The notes beneath the pieces were generated by a model that saw only the letters and a list, made by a program, of their open reading frames with translations, ran no database searches and was not told the DNA's origin. A stretch of 47,103 nt of DNA from Methylococcaceae bacterium. Its GTDB lineage: Bacteria; Pseudomonadota; Gammaproteobacteria; Methylococcales; Methylomonadaceae. A program made the translations under genes and the position numbers. Location: assembly GCA_013140705.1 (NCBI GenBank), contig JABFSH010000063.1:1-47103 (forward strand), read 5' to 3'. Positions 15,629 to 25,962 of this stretch are shown here, piece after piece (the stretch's first letter is position 1; the number at the start of each line of letters is the position of its first letter).

Positions 15629-16571
15629 TGTTTAGCAATTTATCCAGTTGTTGCGGTAAGGGTGCTGATATCGTGAGTAAATTTCCGGTTACCGGATGAT
15701 TAAATTGTAAGGTGTGGGCATGCAGAAACATGCGTCTGTAACCGCGAGTCTTGAAATTACGATTGACCTCCTGCAAACCGTAGCGGTCGTCACCGACAAT
15801 CGGATGGCCAAGGCTTGCAGCATGAACGCGTATTTGATGGGTGCGGCCGGTTTTGGGCGAAGCCTGCACCAGCGTTGAATCGCGAAACAACTTCAGGCGT
15901 TTGAACAAGGTTTCAGCGGCTTTACCCGACGGGCTGATAACGACCATTCGTTCTCCGCCCTTATTGATGTTTTTCTGTAACGGCGCATTGACGACCAGTT
16001 TTTTTCTCGCCCATTGACCAGTCAGCAGCGCCAGGTAAGTCTTCTGGACATGATCCTCGCGAAAGAGTTCGTGCAATTGTCTGAGCGCGCTACGTTTCTT
16101 GGCAATCAGCAAACATCCGGAGGTATCTTTATCAAGGCGGTGCACCAGTTCAAGAAATCGCGCTTCGGGCCTGATAAGTCGGAGGCCTTCGATAATTCCG
16201 CCATTGATGCCACTGCCACCATGAACGGCAAAGCCTGCCGGTTTGTTCAGAATTAAAAAATTATCGTCTTCGAACAAAATATTGAGTTGGAGGGATTCTT
16301 TTAAACCCGGATTCACAAATGTTTCTTCGGATTTTGTTGATACTCTCACGGGCGGGATTCGGATAATATCGCCAACCGCCAGACGATACTTTACATTGGC
16401 GCGGCCCTTGTTAACCCTGACTTCACCCTTGCGAACAATCCGATAAATGTAGCTTTTGGGTACACCTTTCAGGTGGGTAATCAGAAAATTATCCAGTCTC
16501 TGGTCACTGTTTTCTTCGGAAATCTCGATGTGTGTGACTTTCGGTAAATCTTGTTGTTGATCTATGTTCAT
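15612..16571 (-). CDS. rluC: 23S rRNA pseudouridine synthase RluC
   Basis: A 319-residue protein, the same length as E. coli RluC, which modifies U955, U2504 and U2580 of 23S rRNA. An N-terminal S4 domain (QRLDNFLITHLKGVPKSYIYRIVRKGEVRVN, about residues 22-80) precedes the synthase domain with the catalytic Asp in LELVHRLDKDTSGCLL. ASPKTGRTHQIRVH is the conserved RluA-family segment. I chose the ATG at 16571; the longer frame to 16667 adds 32 residues that do not fit the family. No clear Shine-Dalgarno is visible. Divergent from rne, as in many gammaproteobacteria. Confidence 0.92.
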   Translation of the reverse strand: MNIDQQQDLPKVTHIEISEENSDQRLDNFLITHLKGVPKSYIYRIVRKGEVRVNKGRANVKYRLAVGDIIRIPPVRVSTKSEETFVNPGLKESLQLNILFEDDNFLILNKPAGFAVHGGSGINGGIIEGLRLIRPEARFLELVHRLDKDTSGCLLIAKKRSALRQLHELFREDHVQKTYLALLTGQWARKKLVVNAPLQKNINKGGERMVVISPSGKAAETLFKRLKLFRDSTLVQASPKTGRTHQIRVHAASLGHPIVGDDRYGLQEVNRNFKTRGYRRMFLHAHTLQFNHPVTGNLLTISAPLPQQLDKLLNNEEQI

Positions 16572-17082
16572 GGTGCAAATAATACCAGTATCCGGCCGGG
16601 ATTGATTCTTTAAATTGATGTCAGACGATAACATTGCTATATTAAGCAAGTTTTCATAAAAAAACATATTTTTGCTCCAGACAACAATAAAGAATTAGAT
16701 CTGGACACACCCGGGACGCTATCCGGGCTAATCGATGAATATCAAATACACCTTATCGCTGATATTTCATTACAAGATTTTCGGGTTAATCGTTCGACCC
16801 TAGATGCACGATTTATAACTCCTGTTAACAACAGATTGACCAACAAGGCTAAAAAGTATTTGCTTAGTCTCTAACCACGTTGAACATCATGACTCTTGCT
16901 CGCTTAATGGTGAGATTTTTTTGGCTCCAATGCCTGATTAAGTAAAACGAAGATTCTTAAGAACTAATCAATACGGGTTAGCAGTCGACACTTATCTTTC
17001 AGATATCGTTGGCTTGGCTATGACCTAAACCGGTCTTTTATGGTAATGTCTGGTATGGAGCAGGAAACTACAAGGATATAAA
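16572..17082. promoter_or_regulatory. rluC-rne divergent intergenic region and rne leader
   Basis: About 510 bp without a gene. It must contain the promoters of rluC and rne. The long region upstream of rne is in keeping with the long, structured rne leaders that allow RNase E to autoregulate in E. coli. A small GC hairpin (CCCGG/CCGGG) lies at about 16709-16726. I could not identify a confident promoter or an equivalent of the E. coli hp2 structure. Confidence 0.4.
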
Positions 17083-19371
17083 ATGAAAAGAATGCTTATC
17101 AATGCTACGCAGGCAGAAGAACTGCGAGTTGCCTTGGTAGACGGTCAAAAGCTTTACGATTTTGATATAGAAGTCCCTTCAAAAGAACAGAAAAAGTCCA
17201 ATATCTATAGAGGTATAATTACCCGTGTAGAACCTAGCCTAGAAGCGGCATTTGTCAACTACGGTGCTGAAAAGCACGGATTTTTGCCTTTTAAAGAAAT
17301 ATGCCCAGCTTATCGTCAAGTTCAGGAGGCTGCTGAATCTGATGGCCGCCGACCCACTATAAAAGAGTCGCTGAAAGAAGGCCAGGAAATCGTTGTTCAA
17401 ATCGAAAAGGAAGAACGGGGCAATAAAGGCGCGGCGTTAACCACCTATATCAGTCTGGCCGGCACCTATCTGGTGCTGATGCCGAACAATCCCAAGGCAG
17501 GCGGCATTTCGAGACGTATAGAAGGCGAAACGCGCAATGATTTGCGTGAAGTCATGGCGTCGCTCGAAATTCCCGACACGATGGGGTTGATTGTCAGAAC
17601 GGCAGGTTGTGGTAAGAATGCGGAAGAACTGCAATGGGACTTAAACTATCTCTTACAGTTGTGGGAAGCGATTGAGAGGTCTTCTGGCGAACAAAAGGCG
17701 CCCTTCCTTGTTTTTCAGGAAAGTAATGTAATCATCAGAGCCTTACGCGACCATCTTCGCGGTAATATCGATGAAATTCTGATTGACAATGAAGCCGCCT
17801 ATAAACTGGTTTTAAATTTTTTAAACCAGGTCATGCCGCATTTTTTGCCCAAGGCAAAATTGTATCAGGACGATGTGCCGCTGTTTAACCGCTATCAAAT
17901 CGAATCGCAAATTGAAGTGGCTTATGGACGCGAGGTGTCCCTGCCCTCCGGCGGATCGATTGTGATAGATCACACGGAAGCATTGACATCGATTGATATC
18001 AACTCGGCTCGTGCGACCAAGGGCAGTGATATTGAAGAAACAGCACTCAATACCAATCTGGAAGCGGCCGATGAAATTGCACGCCAATTAAGACTTCGGG
18101 ATTTGGGTGGTTTGTTTGTCATTGATTTTATCGACATGATGTCCAGTAAAAATCAGAAAACGGTTGAAAATCATTTGCGTGATGCCTTGAAAATTGATCG
18201 GGCACGTATTCAGACCGGTCGCATTTCGCGATTTGGGTTGTTGGAAATGTCCAGACAAAGAATGCGGCCCTCGCTCGGCGACTCAACCCAATTACCTTGT
18301 CCGCGGTGTAAAGGCCAGGGCACGATTCGAAATGTTGAATCGGTAGCCCTGTCCGTGCTACGCGTCATTGAAGAAGAGGTGATGAAAAAGGGCACTGAGA
18401 AAGTCATTGCGCATTTGCCGATTGAATGCGCGACATTCCTGCTCAATGAAAAGCGTCACAGCATTGAACAGATAGAAGCCAGACTGAAAGTCAGCATCGT
18501 TATTTTACCGAGTAAACATCTGGAGACACCGGCTTATGATATCGAGCGTATCAAGGAAAAGGATGCCGGTGATGAAAAACCCAGCTATTTGCAGATAAAA
18601 GCAGAAGATATCACGATTCCCGAATTCGCTCGGCAAGTCAAGCCGGCGGCCGAAAAGCCGGCCATCAAGGAGTTTTTGCACGAAACGCCCGCACCAATGC
18701 AGGTTAAAAATGAATCAACCAGTTTGATCAAGCGATTCTGGCACAAACTGGTGGGTCCTGGTAAAGAGGCTGAAATTCCAAAACCGGTACCCAAGCTCGT
18801 TGAAAAACCAAAAACACCCAGCGAAACTCACAGCAATAGAAATAGGCACGCTAAAAAAGGATCGGCCAGAAATCAGGAGCCTCGGGCGGATCAGTTACAG
18901 GCAGTGGCTCGAGACCCTGAGCAAAATCAGGAAGTGCGGCATAATCGTAACTTGAGAGGGCCCGGTCGGAATGTAAAGCGTAATCTTGATCCTGCCAATC
19001 TGCCGCCAGCCAAAGCCAAGCCTGTTGAAAATGCTGCCATTAGTGAGACAGAATCGTTGAGTCCACCCGCAGCGGAATCTTCGGTTGCCAACGGAGAAGG
19101 AGCGAAAAAAACTAATGGACGTGGAAACAGAAGGGGGCCAAACCGCAGACGTTCACGCAATTCCAATTACAGACGACCTGATGCAGTCGAGGGTACGAAT
19201 GGAACTGATGCTTCGTCGGCCGAGACCTTTATAGATCGCCGTGTTTCCTCGAATCCTTCCTATGATGGGGATGATTTTGTCGAGAAAGTTCAGCAGTCTG
19301 AATGTAAAGAAACGCCGCAAGAAGCGCCAGCGCCAGCGCCGAATCAGGCCGACTCCAACAATCAATCCTGA
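17083..19371 (+). CDS. rne: Ribonuclease E
   Basis: A 762-residue endoribonuclease that processes rRNA and tRNA and initiates mRNA decay. The N-terminal catalytic half is well conserved: start [31 protein letters not shown]1 domain about residues 35-120, DNase I-like catalytic Asp305 ([12 protein letters not shown]) and Asp348 (VIDFIDM), and the zinc-link CPRCKGQG with Cys406 and Cys409. The E. coli equivalents are D303, D346, C404 and C407. The C-terminal part (from about 520) is Pro-, Arg- and Asn-rich and probably disordered, with basic RNA-binding patches ([17 protein letters not shown]). It is shorter than in E. coli (1061). The ATG has AAGGATAT just upstream. Confidence 0.95.
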   Translation: MKRMLINATQAEELRVALVDGQKLYDFDIEVPSKEQKKSNIYRGIITRVEPSLEAAFVNYGAEKHGFLPFKEICPAYRQVQEAAESDGRRPTIKESLKEGQEIVVQIEKEERGNKGAALTTYISLAGTYLVLMPNNPKAGGISRRIEGETRNDLREVMASLEIPDTMGLIVRTAGCGKNAEELQWDLNYLLQLWEAIERSSGEQKAPFLVFQESNVIIRALRDHLRGNIDEILIDNEAAYKLVLNFLNQVMPHFLPKAKLYQDDVPLFNRYQIESQIEVAYGREVSLPSGGSIVIDHTEALTSIDINSARATKGSDIEETALNTNLEAADEIARQLRLRDLGGLFVIDFIDMMSSKNQKTVENHLRDALKIDRARIQTGRISRFGLLEMSRQRMRPSLGDSTQLPCPRCKGQGTIRNVESVALSVLRVIEEEVMKKGTEKVIAHLPIECATFLLNEKRHSIEQIEARLKVSIVILPSKHLETPAYDIERIKEKDAGDEKPSYLQIKAEDITIPEFARQVKPAAEKPAIKEFLHETPAPMQVKNESTSLIKRFWHKLVGPGKEAEIPKPVPKLVEKPKTPSETHSNRNRHAKKGSARNQEPRADQLQAVARDPEQNQEVRHNRNLRGPGRNVKRNLDPANLPPAKAKPVENAAISETESLSPPAAESSVANGEGAKKTNGRGNRRGPNRRRSRNSNYRRPDAVEGTNGTDASSAETFIDRRVSSNPSYDGDDFVEKVQQSECKETPQEAPAPAPNQADSNNQS

Positions 19372-19537
19372 TTGTTTTGTCAATTTGCAGCCCCGGTCGC
19401 TTACCCGATACCAGGGTAGGTAACCGGCGCTGTTTCAGTTAACACGGGGGACTGAAAATACCTGAATTCGCTGCGTATTTTATTGTCCTGATCAACCTCA
19501 CATTGACTTCCCATCGCCTCTGGAAAGATTGTATGAA

Positions 19538-21229
19538 ATGATGCTCAAACACGCCTGTTTTATCTTTTTTTTATCGCCCTTGTTTTGGTTTGGTCAGGCC
19601 TGTGCGGCTGAACTGCCGAAATCTACGAAAGTGGCAATCGCCAGCGCTCACCCGTTAGCGACTCAGGCGGGCATGGAAATCGTCGGTAAAGGCGGCAATG
19701 TGTTTGACGCGGCTGTCGCCGTGAGCGCGGCACTCGCTGTTGTAGAGCCATCGGGTTCCGGTTTGGGCGGTGGTGGCTACTGGCTATTGCACAGAGCCAA
19801 TGACGGTTTTGAAACAATGATCGATGGCCGTGAAAAAGCACCATTGTCCGCCAGTATAGACATGTTTCTTGATAAACAGGGCAGGGTCATTTCAAGATTG
19901 TCGTTGGATGGGGCTTTGGCTGCGGCCATCCCAGGCATGCCGGCGGGGCTTGTCCATTTGTCTGAAAAGTATGGGTGTTTACCTTTGAAGGTCAGTCTGG
20001 CGCCTGCAATTCGATATGCGCAAACCGGTTTTGCGGTTGGTGATAAATATCTGAAACTGTTGCAGTCCAGAACTGGGATTTTAAAAAGTTATCCGGCATC
20101 GGCCGGCATTTTTCTTTCAAACGGTAAAGTGCCTCCGTTATTTTCAATTCTGCGCCAGCCTGATTTAGCCAATACATTAAAGCAACTAGCGGACTCAGGA
20201 CGTGAGGGCTTTTATGACGGGGCCATTGCAGACAAGCTTGTCAAAAGTGTCAAGCGGGCCCGCGGTTTATGGACGAAGCAAGACCTGAAAGAGTATCAGG
20301 TTATTGAGCGCGCACCAATCAAAGGTGAGTATCACGGCATTAAAATCACCAGTTCAGCACCTTCATCGTCGGGCGGACTGGTATTGGTTGAAGCGCTGAA
20401 TATTCTGTCCGCTTTCGATTTACAAAAGACCGATACCGTCACTCGCAAGCATTTGATTACGGAAGCCTTGCGCAGGGCGTATCATGATCGCGCCTTGTAT
20501 TTGGGCGATGCCGATTTTATTGACATCCCCATTGAACGCTTATTGAGTCAGGATTATGCGGCCGGCTTACGAAGCACGATCAGGCCCGATAAAGCCTTGC
20601 CCAGTTCTTTCCTGGCAGGCGAAATGTCGGATCCCTCCGAAGGCAATCATACCACTCATTTTTCCATTATAGATGATCAGGGCAATCGAGTCGCCGCAAC
20701 GTTAAGTATTAATGCCCCGTTTGGTTCCGGCTTTGTCGCAAGCGGCACAGGGGTTTTGCTCAACAATGAAATGGATGATTTTGTCAGTCAAGCAGGGACC
20801 ATGAACGGTTACGGCCTGATCGGTGGCGCCGCTAATGCTATTGCGCCCGGTAAACGCATGTTATCCAGCATGACGCCGACTTTCCTGGAAAATGATGAAG
20901 TTGTTGCGGTTTTAGGGACGCCGGGCGGCAGTCGCATAATCTCGATGGTGCTTTTAGCCGTGCTTGATTTTGCTGAAAATGGGAGCCCTGAGTCTTGGGT
21001 CAGTGTTCCTCGTTTTCATCATCAATTTATTCCCGATGTCATCGAGTATGAAAAGTATACCTTATCACCTGCTGAAATTTCAGGTCTTGCCAGCATAGGC
21101 CACCAGCTAAAGGAAACTCGCAATCGTTATGGTGATATGCAGGCTGTGTTGTGGCATAAAAAAACGCGAAGCCTGAAGGGCGCAAGTGATCGTCGGGGTA
21201 GCGGAAGTGCGCTGGTCAAAAACTTTTAA
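19538..21229 (+). CDS. ggt: Gamma-glutamyltransferase
   Basis: A 563-residue secreted enzyme that hydrolyses glutathione and transfers gamma-glutamyl groups. It has a signal peptide ending near QACA (about residue 23). VAIASAHPLATQAGMEIVGKGGNVFDAAVA and EPSGSGLGGGGYWL are the N-terminal family signature. The autoprocessing and catalytic Thr lies in GNHTTHFSIIDDQGNRVA, which starts the small subunit near residue 370. SSMTPTFL and GTPGGSRI follow. I set the start at the ATG at 19538 because GGAAAG lies about 10 nt upstream; an upstream in-frame TTG at 19529 has no site. The gene is followed 25 bp later by the phosphopantetheinyl transferase. Confidence 0.92.
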   Translation: MMLKHACFIFFLSPLFWFGQACAAELPKSTKVAIASAHPLATQAGMEIVGKGGNVFDAAVAVSAALAVVEPSGSGLGGGGYWLLHRANDGFETMIDGREKAPLSASIDMFLDKQGRVISRLSLDGALAAAIPGMPAGLVHLSEKYGCLPLKVSLAPAIRYAQTGFAVGDKYLKLLQSRTGILKSYPASAGIFLSNGKVPPLFSILRQPDLANTLKQLADSGREGFYDGAIADKLVKSVKRARGLWTKQDLKEYQVIERAPIKGEYHGIKITSSAPSSSGGLVLVEALNILSAFDLQKTDTVTRKHLITEALRRAYHDRALYLGDADFIDIPIERLLSQDYAAGLRSTIRPDKALPSSFLAGEMSDPSEGNHTTHFSIIDDQGNRVAATLSINAPFGSGFVASGTGVLLNNEMDDFVSQAGTMNGYGLIGGAANAIAPGKRMLSSMTPTFLENDEVVAVLGTPGGSRIISMVLLAVLDFAENGSPESWVSVPRFHHQFIPDVIEYEKYTLSPAEISGLASIGHQLKETRNRYGDMQAVLWHKKTRSLKGASDRRGSGSALVKNF

Positions 21230-21254
21230 GGTCTTGTTTTAAAGGGATCTGACC

Positions 21255-21938
21255 TTGACAGCGGATGTGATCACAATTTGGTACGGCCGAACAGGTGATT
21301 CTGAAGCCAGTTTGTCAGGTTATTGGCACATGCTGGATACTGATGAGCAGCGTCATGCCGGCAATATCAAAAGCACACTCCAAAAGTACCGTTATATCGA
21401 AACTCATGCGCGCTTACGACTATTGCTCGCTCAATATCTCAGTCAGGCTCCGGAAACAATAGTTATTAGAAAAGCCGAGTTTGGCAAGCCCTATCTGGAG
21501 AATGCTTCGGGCCTGGTCTTTAATTTATCGCACTCAGGCCCGTTTTTTTTGATTGCGGTCGGACAACAGTGCCAATTGGGTGTTGATGTCGAAACAGTCC
21601 GGCACAGGTCCAGTTTTTCTGCGCTAATCAATAAATGTTTTGCAGAAGAAGAAAAAGCCTATTGGCAGCGTCAACCGGAAAGCCTGCAAGCGGCTGCCTT
21701 TTATCGAATCTGGACCCGCAAGGAAGCGTTTGTCAAAGCGGTGGGTCGTGGGCTTGCCTTAGGCTTGAAGCAATGCGTCGTCTATCCAGGAAATCTTTCT
21801 GAATTTTTAAGAATCCCTGGTGATTGTGGATCGATATCAAATTGGCAGAGCTTTGAACTGGATTTGGGGTCAGATCTTTTCGGGGCTCTGGTCGTGGACA
21901 ACACGAATATTCCACGGATTCAATTAAAGGAGTTGTGA
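21255..21938 (+). CDS. 4'-phosphopantetheinyl transferase (Sfp/HetI type)
   Basis: A 227-residue enzyme that loads phosphopantetheine from CoA onto carrier proteins. Seen are FGKPYL, VFNLSHSG, the Mg/CoA motif GVDVETVRHR (around residue 112) and the signature FAEEEKAYW...FYRIWTRKEAFVKAVGRGL (around 133-173). The best start is the TTG at 21255, about 8 nt after AAAGGG; a GTG four codons on is the alternative. It probably forms a transcript with ggt. No polyketide or peptide synthetase is nearby, so its carrier-protein partner is unknown. Confidence 0.9.
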   Translation: MTADVITIWYGRTGDSEASLSGYWHMLDTDEQRHAGNIKSTLQKYRYIETHARLRLLLAQYLSQAPETIVIRKAEFGKPYLENASGLVFNLSHSGPFFLIAVGQQCQLGVDVETVRHRSSFSALINKCFAEEEKAYWQRQPESLQAAAFYRIWTRKEAFVKAVGRGLALGLKQCVVYPGNLSEFLRIPGDCGSISNWQSFELDLGSDLFGALVVDNTNIPRIQLKEL

Positions 21939-21982
21939 GTGTGTAGGCAGATACAGGTATTAACGAATCAGGAGTATGACGG

Positions 21983-22462
21983 CTAAGGGTTGCCTTTGTT
22001 CTGCCTTAGCCGGCCATTTTCTGCATTGACAGACTGTAATTCATTCTCCAGTAGCGTCACTCTGCGAATTGCCTGAGCATGAGCTGTTTGAGCAGCATTA
22101 AGCGCAGCCTGTACACTCAAAATATCAAATTCAAGGCTTATTGTTCGTTTAGACCAGGCATCGTTAGCTGATTCAAGTTTTTTGATTTCTTGCGCCAAAT
22201 CGTCGACATGTTGAAGAACAAGCTTGTAATGACTTTTTAGCTCACTTTCTACTAGGACGAGTTGCGATGTGGTTTCCTGGATCGTTAGGATACAGTCTTG
22301 TAAACGCTTCCTTAATAGCACTTGTTCTTGCATGTTGATGTCAAGTGCTTTGTTTTTTTGCTGTAGTTCATGGTCCAGATGAGCAATTTTCTCCAACGCC
22401 ATTCCATAGGCCTTATCGATGTTGACGACTGGATGTTGAGTATCAGGCTGGAGTTTTGACAT
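21983..22462 (-). CDS. Coiled-coil hypothetical protein
   Basis: A 159-residue soluble protein with heptad-like Leu/Ile spacing over almost all its length (about residues 20-150), no membrane segment and no signal peptide. I do not recognise a family. It is 98 bp downstream of the chemoreceptor gene on the same strand. Its stop codon lies within a hairpin (GGCTAAGG at 21981-21988 pairing with 22004-22011). Confidence 0.65.
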   Translation of the reverse strand: MSKLQPDTQHPVVNIDKAYGMALEKIAHLDHELQQKNKALDINMQEQVLLRKRLQDCILTIQETTSQLVLVESELKSHYKLVLQHVDDLAQEIKKLESANDAWSKRTISLEFDILSVQAALNAAQTAHAQAIRRVTLLENELQSVNAENGRLRQNKGNP

Positions 22463-22560
22463 TGTTCCTTTGAGCTTCGTGCATTAGGTTTCCAATTATG
22501 AATCTTTGAAAGCCAGAGGGCAATTTTGATCGCTCCTTAAAGCAATCTTAATGTCCCTGA

Positions 22561-24906
22561 TTAGAATTCTTCCCATTCATCATTACTTTTTGGCGCTTGC
22601 AGGTTTGATTTGTCCTTATATTGAGCCTTACTTTGATAGGTTTCTATTTTAACCGGCGCAACACTTTTAGTGTTTGAAAGAGCTACAGAAGTTTTTGCAG
22701 ACCTGGAGCTTTCAGCGACCTTGAATTTTGCGACATTTTCCATCAAATGTTCGGTTTGCTCTTCCAGGGATTCGGCAGATGCGGCGGCTTGTTCCACTAA
22801 AGCCGCATTCTGCTGGGTTACATCATCCATTTGTCTGACAGCCTGGTTTACCTGGGCAATGCCATCGCTTTGTTCGATGGATGCATTGGTAATTTGAGAC
22901 ATGATGGCGGTGACATTATTGATGGCTGCAACAATTTCATGCATGGTTATCCCGGCCTGTGCCACCAGTTTGGTGCCAGCCGATACTTTTTCTTCCGAAG
23001 TGAATATAAGTGTTTTGATTTCTCCAGCGGCGGCGGCTGCGCGTTGCGCCAGATTACGCACCTCGCCAGCAACAACCGCAAAGCCGCGACCCTGGTCGCC
23101 GGCACGAGCGGCTTCGACGGCGGCATTTAGCGCCAGAATGTTGGTCTGGAAGGCGATGCCATCGATGACCGAAATAATTTCGGCGATTTTTCGTGATGAC
23201 TCGTTGATGGATTCCATTGTCGTCACCACTTGATCAACAACAGCCACACCCTTGCCGGCGACCTCCGTGGCACTTTGTGCAAGTTGATTCGCTTGTTTGG
23301 AGTTTTCCGTGTTTTGCTGTACCGTATGGGTCAATTCATCCATGCTGGCAGCCGTCTGTTCAAGGCTTGCGGCCTGTTCTTCGGTACGGTGAGACAAATC
23401 CTGGTTTCCGGAAGCGATTTCTTTAGCGGCCAGATTAATACTATCGGTGGCAATCTGGATATCGCCAATCAACACCTTCAGACTTTCGACGGTTGCATTT
23501 GCATCATCTTTCATCTGTTTGAAGGTGCCGGAATATTCATTGGTTATTGTTTCAGTAAGATTGCCCCGTGATAGAGCGTTCAACACGCGCACCACATCAG
23601 TCAAACTCGCAGAACAGATTGTCATCAGTTGATTAATGTTTTGACTCAACTTCAAAAACAGCCCATTTTTGTCTTGTTCATTAATCCGGTTGTTGAAGTC
23701 ACCTTGTGTTGCAGAAATGACGACCTTGGATACTTCCTGGTCAAGGATGACTTCATTGATTCTATCAACCCATTCAGCGACAAATCCGATACGCTCATTG
23801 TTACTGTTCATGACCGGATTGACGACGACGGCCATATGCAGGTTGGCGATCGAGATATCAGAGCGGAAAGTGCCGGTTAAATTGTTGAGCATGCCCCGTT
23901 GATGGGCCGGATTTGTATGGAAAATATCGATATTGGCGCCCATCAGCTTTTTTGCTTCAAAATGCGGCAGTTGTTTACGAATTTCCTGTTCGCCATCCGT
24001 GAATAATCTTTTTACTGATTTATTCATGTAGATGATGTTCAAGGCGGGGTCGGTTACCATGACACCGGACTGAACATTATCAAGCGCCTGGTTGATGCGC
24101 AAGGCTTCTGTAGCTATTTGTCTGGATTCAGCTAAATCCGCATTTAACTTGACTTGCATGGCACAAATCCCCCGGTAGTAGTCTCCCAGTTGACCGTTCA
24201 GGTTTAATGGTATCGGGTTCCTGAATTTTTCATCAGCCAATCGGTAAAATATCCCAACCGATTTTTCAATAAGATTGTGAACTGACCGAAACAGCAGTGC
24301 ATTGATGGTTAATGTCACTGTGGCAAGTGCAGCTACGCCGAACAAGAGTCCGTATTCCTGAGATAAAAACAGTCGATAACCCAACAAAGAAATAAGCCCA
24401 GTCAGGCTTAGAATTACGCCCATTGCTTTTTTCCAGATAGCGACCTCCGTCAGCGATTTAACGACTAAGGCTAATCCGGTAGGGCGCATGGTTGCCGTTT
24501 TGTCTCGGAGCTTTTTGTAAAACTGTTCGGCCTGTTCGATTTGTTCCCGTTTCGGCGCATAACGCGCGGAAAGATATTCCTGAACAATGCCATTTTTAAA
24601 AACTGGTGTTACGTTCGCTTCAACCCAGTAAAAATCACCGGATTTGTTCCGGTTTTTTACAAGAGCGGTCCAGGGTCTGTTTTGTTTTAAGGTGATCCAT
24701 AGGTCTTCAAAGGCCTCGGGCGGCATGTCGGGATGTCTGACAATATTGTGATTGGTACCGATCAGTTCTTCGCGGCTGTAGCCGCTAATGGCGACAAAGG
24801 CATCGTTGGCATAGGTGATAAGGCCTTTCAGATCCGTGCGTGTGACCAGGATGGCATCCTTTTTCATTAAAACTTCTTTGTCCGTAACTGGCATATTGAT
24901 TTTCAT
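22561..24906 (-). CDS. PAS-containing chemoreceptor (Aer-like methyl-accepting protein)
   Basis: A 781-residue receptor. An N-terminal PAS domain (about residues 15-115; LITYANDAFVAISGYSREELIGTNHNIVRHPDMP) is typical of FAD-binding Aer redox sensors. Two close membrane helices follow (about 160-200), then a second PAS-like segment (about 265-380), a HAMP-like linker, and the methyl-accepting signalling domain with the hairpin tip EIISVIDGIAFQTNILALNAAVEAARAGDQGRGFAVVAGEVR. The extreme C-terminus EWEEF fits the xWxxF pentapeptide that tethers CheR/CheB in Tar and Tsr. I chose the ATG at 24906 because GAGG lies 8 nt upstream; the frame continues 23 codons further without such a site. No che genes are nearby. 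Confidence 0.9.
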   Translation of the reverse strand: MKINMPVTDKEVLMKKDAILVTRTDLKGLITYANDAFVAISGYSREELIGTNHNIVRHPDMPPEAFEDLWITLKQNRPWTALVKNRNKSGDFYWVEANVTPVFKNGIVQEYLSARYAPKREQIEQAEQFYKKLRDKTATMRPTGLALVVKSLTEVAIWKKAMGVILSLTGLISLLGYRLFLSQEYGLLFGVAALATVTLTINALLFRSVHNLIEKSVGIFYRLADEKFRNPIPLNLNGQLGDYYRGICAMQVKLNADLAESRQIATEALRINQALDNVQSGVMVTDPALNIIYMNKSVKRLFTDGEQEIRKQLPHFEAKKLMGANIDIFHTNPAHQRGMLNNLTGTFRSDISIANLHMAVVVNPVMNSNNERIGFVAEWVDRINEVILDQEVSKVVISATQGDFNNRINEQDKNGLFLKLSQNINQLMTICSASLTDVVRVLNALSRGNLTETITNEYSGTFKQMKDDANATVESLKVLIGDIQIATDSINLAAKEIASGNQDLSHRTEEQAASLEQTAASMDELTHTVQQNTENSKQANQLAQSATEVAGKGVAVVDQVVTTMESINESSRKIAEIISVIDGIAFQTNILALNAAVEAARAGDQGRGFAVVAGEVRNLAQRAAAAAGEIKTLIFTSEEKVSAGTKLVAQAGITMHEIVAAINNVTAIMSQITNASIEQSDGIAQVNQAVRQMDDVTQQNAALVEQAAASAESLEEQTEHLMENVAKFKVAESSRSAKTSVALSNTKSVAPVKIETYQSKAQYKDKSNLQAPKSNDEWEEF

Positions 24907-24975
24907 TGTTAACCTCGCGTTAATGCAACTCTTTTTACAAAGCACCCAAATCGAGCAGAGTTTAATGATGGTCAA

Positions 24976-25494
24976 TCATAATTACCAATAACAACAGAAG
25001 CTAAAGTTATCTTCTGCGAGCAGAATGATATGACATAAACACAGGCAAACTAGGCGGGTTCTGGGCCGAAAAGCTTTGGTTGTCATCGTTATATGGATGA
25101 TTTGAAGCTAATGAGGAAGTTTAGTGGAAAGATTACGGATTACAATTAACTAGCGAATGTAAATCCATGGTAAACGCCTTATGCTTTTCATACTTCAGAG
25201 CTTGATTCAACTGAAGTATTTTTTTAATAAAATCCAGGCATGCGGATAAGTGACTGTGAGTACAATACCAAAACCAGTATTACTTGTTCGGCAAGACGGC
25301 GGCTTACGCAGCAAAGGGATTATCGCACAGCGATTTTGGCTGAAAATTGTACAGTATCAGCTAAAATCAAGCGTCAACCTTATGGTGTTGAGGGGATGCT
25401 TACTTGTTATCCAGTTTAGCCTTCGGTCGTTTGTGTTGGTCGAATGGATGACAATGATCCGTTGTAGGGGTTATATTCAATAAAGTGGGGCGAA
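24976..25494. other. Gene-poor region, possible small RNA locus
   Basis: About 520 bp with no convincing protein gene. An open frame at 25250-25483 has no ribosome binding site or recognisable product. The only clear signal is a plus-strand intrinsic terminator at 25190-25225 that no annotated plus-strand gene uses. Confidence 0.4.
25190..25225 (+). terminator. Intrinsic terminator
   Basis: ATACTTCAG (25190-25198) pairs perfectly with CTGAAGTAT (25211-25219) and is followed by seven consecutive Ts. It is oriented for the plus strand only. The nearest upstream genes are on the minus strand, so it may end an unannotated RNA between about 24990 and 25190. Confidence 0.7.
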
Positions 25495-25962
25495 TTATTC
25501 TATCAATACGATCGCCTGAACGGCAATGCCTTCCTTGCGGCCCTCAAAACCGAGTTTTTCAGTTGTTGTGGCTTTAACGTTGATAGCGTCGATAGCGACC
25601 TGTAAGTCACAGGCAATGTTGGCGCACATGGCGGCGATATGCGGCGCCATCTTGGGGGCTTGAGCAATAATTGTCATATCGGCATTGATCAGACGATAGC
25701 CGCGTTGCTGGATGATGGTGTAGACATGGCGCAGCAGGACCCGGCTGTCTGCGCCTTTGAAATTGGGATCGGTATCAGGAAAATGTTTGCCAATGTCACC
25801 TAATGCCGCGGCGCCAAGCAAAGCATCGCAGAGCGCGTGCAACACCACATCACCGTCGGAGTGGGCTTCAAGTCCTTTTTCATAAGGGATGGTAACACCT
25901 CCCAAAATAATCGAATCACCCTCGGTAAAGCGATGGACATCGTAACCCTGACCCACTCTCAT
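25495..25962 (-). CDS. ispF: 2-C-methyl-D-erythritol 2,4-cyclodiphosphate synthase
   Basis: A 155-residue MEP-pathway enzyme (E. coli: 159) that closes the cyclodiphosphate ring, step five of isoprenoid synthesis. [11 protein letters not shown] provides the zinc ligands D8 and H10, [20 protein letters not shown] the third His, and [18 protein letters not shown] the conserved C-terminus. The start overlaps the ispD stop by 4 bp (ATGA), so translation is coupled. Confidence 0.95.
   Translation of the reverse strand: MRVGQGYDVHRFTEGDSIILGGVTIPYEKGLEAHSDGDVVLHALCDALLGAAALGDIGKHFPDTDPNFKGADSRVLLRHVYTIIQQRGYRLINADMTIIAQAPKMAPHIAAMCANIACDLQVAIDAINVKATTTEKLGFEGRKEGIAVQAIVLIE

Noticed and set aside
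16572-16667. A 32-residue extension of RluC
   Set aside because: The shorter form has exactly the length of E. coli RluC and the extension has no similarity to the family.
21981-22011. A terminator at the end of the coiled-coil gene
   Set aside because: The stem overlaps the coding end and has no T-run on the minus strand.
24907-24975. A 23-residue extension at the N-terminus of the chemoreceptor
   Set aside because: The ATG at 24906 has a GAGG site at the right distance; the upstream start has none.
25250-25483. A 77-residue open frame between the receptor and ispF
   Set aside because: Composition is not protein-like, no ribosome binding site or family is seen, and its only start is a weak GTG.
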